The notes under the pieces were generated by a model. That model saw only the letters and a program-made list of their open reading frames with translations, searched no databases and had not been told where the DNA came from. A DNA stretch of 64,000 nt from CAZVUW01 sp964629825 (GTDB taxonomy: Bacteria > Actinomycetota > Nitriliruptoria > Euzebyales > Egibacteraceae), in the NCBI GenBank assembly GCA_964629825.1, contig CAZVUW010000003.1:1-64000 (forward strand). Reading direction: 5' to 3'. This document shows, one piece after another, positions 60,189 to 64,000 of the stretch. A program made the translations under genes and the position numbers. Every line of letters starts with the position of its first letter. Position 1 is the first letter of the stretch.

Positions 60189-61864
60189 TTGAGCGACGAA
60201 CCCCGTTATCTGACCAACCGCCAGGGTCACCCCATCACCAACAACCAGCAGCAGCGCACCGTCGGCGCCCGCGGGCCTGCGACGCTGGAGAACTACCAGT
60301 TCCTCGAGAAGATCAGCCACTTCGACCGTGAGCGCATCCCCGAGCGCGTCGTTCACGCCCGCGGCTTCGTCGCCTACGGCGAGTTCGAGGCGACCGGGAT
60401 GATCGGCGACGAGCCCGCCAGCAAGTACACCCGTGCGAAGCTGTTCTCCGAGCCGGGCAAGAAGACGCCGCTGGCCGTCCGCTTCTCGACAGTGATCGGC
60501 GGCCGTGACTCCTCCGAGTCGGCGCGCGACCCACGCGGCTTCGCGGTGAAGTTCTACACCGAGGACGGCAACTGGGACCTCGTCGGCAACAACCTGCCGG
60601 TGTTCTTCATCCGCGACNNNNNNNNNNCGACGCCATCAAGTTCCCGGACGTGATCCACGCCCTCAAGCCGGACCCGGTGACCTTCCGGCAGGAGCCGAAC
60701 CGCATCTTCGACTTCATGTCGCAGACGCCCGAGTCGATGATGATGCTCACCCTGCTGTTCAGCCCGCGCGGCATCCCGGCGACCTACCGCCACCAGGAGG
60801 GCTTCGGCGTCAACACCTACAAGATGGTGAACGCCGAGGGGAAGACGGTGCTGGTCAAGTACCACTGGCACCCGCACCAGGACATCACGTCGCTCACAGA
60901 GGAGGAGGCTTCCAAGGTCCAGGCCCAGGACCTGGGTCACGCCTCCTACGACCTCTACAACGCGATCGAGCGCGGCGACTACCCGAAGTGGGACCTCTAC
61001 GTCCAGATCATGGAGGACCACGACCACCCGGAGCTGGACTGGGACCCGCTGGACGACACCAAGGTCTGGCCCGAGGACCAGTTCCCACTGCGCAAGGTCG
61101 GGACCATGACCCTGAACCGCAACGTCGAGAACTTCTTCGCCGAGAACGAGCAGATCGCCATGGGCACCGGCGTGCTCGTGGACGGCCTGGACTTCTCGGA
61201 CGACAAGATGCTGGTCGGCCGCACGTTCAGCTACTCGGACACCCAGCGTTACCGCGTCGGCCCGAACTACCTGCAGCTGCCGGTGAACCAGGCCAAGAAC
61301 GCGCGCGTCGCCACCAACCAGCGCGACGGCCAGATGGCCTACCACGTGGATCTGGCCCCGGGTCAGAACCCGCACGTCAACTACGAGCCGTCGCTGCACA
61401 ACGGGCTTCAGGAGGACCCGCGCCCCGAGCCGTACAACGGCCCAGAGATCCGCGGTCAGCTGACCCGCGCTCCCCTGCCGCGGACCAACGACTACTTCCA
61501 GCCGCGCGCCCGCTTCGCGACCATGCTCGACTGGGAGCGCGACGATCTCGTCCGCAACATGGTCAACCTCCTGGGCCAGTGCGAGCGTGACGTGCAGGAG
61601 CGCATGCTCTGGCACTTCTTCATGGTCCACGACGAGTACGGCCGCCGCGTGGCCGAGGGCCTGGGCATGACCGTTGACGACGTGCGCCACCTCGAGCCGC
61701 TGGCGACCCAGCAGCTCACCGACGCGGAGCTCGAGCGCCTGTCCAACCTGGGTAAGAACAACGACTCGATGGACCCCGCCGACTACCCCAAGATGACCAG
61801 CTCGGTGCCCAACCGCGAGGGTCGCGCCGAGGAGATCCTGGCCGAGGCGGCTCGCACCGCCTAG
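60189..61864 (+). CDS. katA: Heme catalase, split in the assembly by 10 N
   Basis: This catalase decomposes H2O2. It starts at TTG 60189 with GAAGGAG upstream (LSDEPRYLTNRQGHP). The active His lies in ERVVHARGFVAYGEFEAT (about residue 54), and the heme Tyr in RTFSYSDTQRYRVG (about 342). A 10-N gap at 60618-60627 shifts the frame: the first part ends FFIRD and the second part reads DAIKFPD. Removing the N and one CGAC duplicate joins FFIRDAIKFPDVIHAL, the conserved catalase sequence, giving 553 aa. The gene is probably intact. Confidence 0.93.
60618..60627. other. Assembly gap, 10 N, in katA
   Basis: Ten N between CGCGAC and CGACGCC. The flanking ends share CGAC, as expected for two contigs placed end to end without merging their overlap. 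Confidence 0.9.
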
Positions 61865-61877
61865 TCCCGGGATTGCG

Positions 61878-61912
61878 AAGGGCTCCGGTCCCCTGGCGGG
61901 GCCGGAGCCCTT
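61878..61912. terminator. Terminator hairpin after katA
   Basis: AAGGGCTCCGG pairs with CCGGAGCCCTT (11 bp), with an inner CCCC/GGGG extension of the stem. It stands 14 bp after the katA stop and serves the converging lipoprotein gene too. Confidence 0.8.
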
Positions 61913-61940
61913 CTGCTGTCTGGACCTGCCGCGGGCGGTG

Positions 61941-62741
61941 CTAGCCGCAGGCCTGGACCGGGACGATGGCCGAGGGCACCACGACGGTGGTCCCGTCCTC
62001 GGCGCTGCCGAGGTGCAGCTCCCTGACGGCCGGGACGGTGAAGTCCTCGGTGCGCTCGGGGTCGTCCTCGACCAGCACGAACGACATCGGCTGGGAGGAG
62101 TCGCTGGCCGAGACCAGGATCGTGCGGCTGGTGGGGCTGTGCTCGGCCTCGACGCGCTCGGCCAGCACCGGCAGCTCGGCGCCATCCCGCAGCAGCACGA
62201 CGTCGTAGGCGATCCGGCGCTGGCCGCTGTCGGCGACGGTGCAGCCGGTGATGGCGACGGCGGCGGTGCGGTCCGCGACGACGAACAGCGGGCCGTCCTC
62301 CTCGGGGAGGGGCAGGAGCGGCTTGGCGGTCTCAGCCGGCGTCGGGGTCGGGGTCGGGGTGGGCTGCTTCGCCGGCGTCGGCGTCGTCTGCCGCGGCGGC
62401 TGGGCCGGACGGCTCGGCTGCGACTGGGTGGCCGTCGAGGCGGCCGGCGTCGACACCGGAGGCGCCGGCTGGGGCGCGGGGGTCGACTCGGCCGTGGCAG
62501 CGGCCGGCTCGGAGGGCTCGGGCGGCACGAACGAGGCCTTCGCGGCCTCGAGGGCGGCCAGGCGCTTCGGCGTCCAGTAGTCGCCTTCCTGCCGAGGCTC
62601 CTGTCGCTCCGAGCTCTCGAGCGTTGCCGAATCCTTCGGCGCGGGAGCGGGCGATGACGACGCGGTCTGCGCCTCGGACTGGCCGCAGGCGCTCATGAGG
62701 AGCAGGAGACCGACGCCGGCTGCGAAGGTTCGGACGTGCAC
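61941..62741 (-). CDS. Hypothetical lipoprotein
   Basis: A 266-aa lipoprotein with lipobox MSAC (VRTFAAGVGLLLLMSAC). Residues ~25-145 are a disordered Pro/Thr/Ala/Gln linker (TPTPTPTP-type). The C-terminal ~110 residues form a globular domain (GPLFVVADRTAAVAITGCTVADSG; VLLRDGAELPVLAERVEAE) with two Cys (GCTVAD and the last VQACG), possibly a disulfide. GTG start with GGGGAAG upstream. No family recognised. Confidence 0.68.
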   Translation of the reverse strand: MHVRTFAAGVGLLLLMSACGQSEAQTASSSPAPAPKDSATLESSERQEPRQEGDYWTPKRLAALEAAKASFVPPEPSEPAAATAESTPAPQPAPPVSTPAASTATQSQPSRPAQPPRQTTPTPAKQPTPTPTPTPAETAKPLLPLPEEDGPLFVVADRTAAVAITGCTVADSGQRRIAYDVVLLRDGAELPVLAERVEAEHSPTSRTILVSASDSSQPMSFVLVEDDPERTEDFTVPAVRELHLGSAEDGTTVVVPSAIVPVQACG

Positions 62742-62825
62742 GGGCTTCCCCAGATCCTGGTCGCGCCGGACGCGCGAGCACTCCTCGGATCCTCGGCAAC
62801 CCGCCGGTCAGTCTTGAGCGGACGT

Positions 62826-63254
62826 CTAGCCGGTCGTCGTAGCCGATGCTGAGTGAGCTCCTGGCGAGGTTCGGAGAGCCGCCTCGTAAGCCCGGTTGAG
62901 TCCCGACTGGAGGTAGGCCGTCTGGAATATGTTCACCAAGGGGATGAAGAGCATCACCAGGGCCAAGAGGGGGCTCAGTGGAGTCGCGACTCCGTTGCCC
63001 TCCTGCAGGCGACGTATGCGGTCAGCAGTGTTGAACATGCTGACAAACGGCGGAACTATCAGGACGGCCCCTAATGTGACAGCGAGAAGCGATAACCCCG
63101 GGCTTACCGGCTCTCCGAGCCTTCGCATCTCGTCATTTATCTTGTAGTACCAATACAGGCTGTAGATGCCCAGTGTGATGATCCCCAGCCCGAGAGGCGC
63201 AAATGGGTGGCGACTCTTAACCGCTGCGCCGCCAATGTTGTGCTCAGTAGCCAT
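62826..63254 (-). CDS. DUF4234 family membrane protein
   Basis: A 142-aa protein with three or four hydrophobic segments and the DUF4234 start (GLGIITLGIYSLYWYYKINDEM). The rest has LLAVTLGAVLIVPPFVSMFNTADRIRRLQEGNG. GGAGGGG before the ATG at 63254. The coding sequence and its upstream DNA are less GC-rich than the surroundings, suggesting a recent arrival. Function unknown. Confidence 0.8.
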   Translation of the reverse strand: MATEHNIGGAAVKSRHPFAPLGLGIITLGIYSLYWYYKINDEMRRLGEPVSPGLSLLAVTLGAVLIVPPFVSMFNTADRIRRLQEGNGVATPLSPLLALVMLFIPLVNIFQTAYLQSGLNRAYEAALRTSPGAHSASATTTG

Positions 63255-63311
63255 GACCCCTCCGGAGTCCCGCCGCAATGGTCTGCTGCGGACAGGCTAC
63301 CGATCTCCGAA

Positions 63312-63343
63312 TGCCACGTGGCACATATTGCACTTTCGTGCAA
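63312..63343. promoter_or_regulatory. Palindromes in AT-richer intergenic DNA
   Basis: A perfect 12-bp palindrome TGCCACGTGGCA (63312-63323) and the hairpin TTGCAC-TTTC-GTGCAA (63328-63343) lie upstream of the DUF4234 gene. They may be operator sites or a transcript structure. No specific regulator is implied. Confidence 0.4.
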
Positions 63344-63430
63344 GTGCGACGATGTTTTAGTCCTATTCGTAGCAAATGCCTTGGTCGCCCTGAGCCCCGA
63401 AGCCGCTCTGCTGCCAAGGCGCCGCTCGAC

Positions 63431-64000
63431 TCAAGCGGCAGCCTTCTCAACTCTGGTGCGCAACGCCTTCAGCTCCGCGGCGTCGAGGGTCTCGGCGTCC
63501 AGCAGCGCGTCCGCCACGGCGGTCAGCAGCTCCGTGTTCTCGGCGAGCAGCGCGCGGGCGCGGTCGAGCGCCTCGCAGAGCAGCTCGCGAACGGCGCGGC
63601 GCAGCAGGTCGGCGCTCTCGCCGATCTGGCGCTCGTCCTCCGGGATGAAGACCGGGCCGACGAGGTCAGACATGCCGTACTCGGCGGCCATGCGGGTCGC
63701 CAGCTGCGTTGCCGAGCTGAGGTCGCCGGTGGCTCCATGGGTGTAGGCGGCGCCGTAGATGAGCTCCTCGGCGGCACGTCCGGCCATCGACACGACGAGC
63801 TGGGCCCGGGCCTGCGGCGCAAGCAGGAACTGGTGGTCGTCACCGTCCATCCAGGTCACCCCGCCCGCGTGACCGCGCGGGACGATCGACACCCCGGCCG
63901 GGTCCATCGCGTCGGGCTCCATCGCAGCGGCGACGGCATGACCGGCCTCGTGCCAGGCGGTGATCTCGCGATCCCTCTGCGCCACCTCGAGGCTGCGCCG
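63431..64000 (-). CDS. FtsH-type M41 peptidase, C-terminal part (cut by window edge)
   Basis: The 3' end of a zinc ATP-dependent protease: HEAGH in ITAWHEAGHAVAAAM, GAATG-like YGAAYTHGATGDLSSATQLATRMAAEYGMSD (the FtsH 'GATGDL' hallmark) and the final helix. The reading frame is open to the last base, so the AAA+ domain lies outside the window. It may be a second FtsH or an M41-only protein. The gene ends 176 bp from the DUF4234 start. Confidence 0.85.
   Translation of the reverse strand, partial: RRSLEVAQRDREITAWHEAGHAVAAAMEPDAMDPAGVSIVPRGHAGGVTWMDGDDHQFLLAPQARAQLVVSMAGRAAEELIYGAAYTHGATGDLSSATQLATRMAAEYGMSDLVGPVFIPEDERQIGESADLLRRAVRELLCEALDRARALLAENTELLTAVADALLDAETLDAAELKALRTRVEKAAA

Noticed and set aside
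60189..60653. katA as a frameshifted pseudogene
   Set aside because: The break coincides with the 10-N gap and disappears if the 4-base contig overlap is merged.
1..64000. CRISPR arrays, prophage, transposase or plasmid genes
   Set aside because: No spaced direct repeats of CRISPR type and no structural, integrase, transposase or replication-initiator genes were seen.

Overview
The window is about 64 kb of very GC-rich chromosome from an actinobacterium (Actinomycetota), judged from gene content and signals rather than any database search. The markers are a mycothiol-type MDMPI/DinB-like protein, a G6PDH-family F420-dependent oxidoreductase, a GuaB1-type IMPDH paralogue, a DUF222-HNH (13E12-type) protein with an actinobacterial/Gram-positive LexA box, a CGNR/ABATE regulator, a furA-katA pair, many GTG/TTG starts, and many TANNNT -10 elements lying 6-8 nt before the start codon (leaderless mRNAs). 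I cannot name a genus. The content is mostly housekeeping or metabolic, with no phage, plasmid, CRISPR array or biosynthetic gene cluster. Three runs of N (100, 100 and 10 bases) show this is a draft assembly, and two of them sit in repetitive sequence.

Layout. 1-5.7 kb: infA (extended N-terminus) and cobB on the minus strand, then a cobalamin riboswitch driving a btuF-btuC-btuD uptake operon with stop/start overlaps. 5.7-9 kb: a pair of inverted repeats 30 bp apart in front of an acyl-CoA dehydrogenase, then tsaC/Sua5 and mscL. 9-18 kb: small hypothetical genes, recD2, a coiled-coil membrane protein, a CPBP-type membrane protease, and a VWA protein/MoxR AAA ATPase operon. 18-23 kb: CoA-binding protein, RsbW-like anti-sigma kinase, thiosulfate sulfurtransferase, a hydrolase, an MDMPI-like protein and an SRPBCC protein. 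23-27 kb (minus): a tightly overlapping four-gene set of Cys-cluster protein, MscS channel, a predicted trans-3-hydroxyproline dehydratase and an ornithine-cyclodeaminase-type reductase. 27-40 kb: LysM protein, hydrolase, low-complexity Zn-ribbon protein (with gap), S9 peptidase, DUF488, azlCD, GtrA, PepF, SDR, HAD phosphatase, tryptophan 2,3-dioxygenase and a GatB/YqeY protein. 40-44 kb: a 16-bp tandem repeat with gap, PAC2 protein, hydrolase, ychF and a lipoprotein.

44-47 kb is the least ordinary stretch. A tRNA-Val(GAC) with its terminator is followed by a decayed GyrI-like gene and a hydrolase gene interrupted by an in-frame TAG, then by a DUF222-HNH gene whose promoter and start codon are covered by a perfect 18-bp LexA-type palindrome. 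47-64 kb: Trp-type alkyltransferase-like protein coupled to SURF1, an MFS exporter, LytR_C protein/thymidine kinase, an F420 enzyme, a coiled-coil protein, Ku, a CGNR regulator divergent from an 80-aa protein across a symmetric 57-bp promoter, an aldo/keto reductase, guaB1, an M15-like lipoprotein, furA-katA under a 7-1-7 Fur-type operator, a lipoprotein, a DUF4234 protein in AT-richer DNA, and a truncated FtsH-type M41 peptidase at the right edge.

Working units that can be read directly: B12 uptake and amidation under one riboswitch region; peroxide defence (furA-katA); DNA repair genes dispersed along the window (recD2, atl, ku, LexA-controlled HNH); hydroxyproline to proline conversion (dehydratase plus reductase); and branched-chain amino acid export (azlCD).
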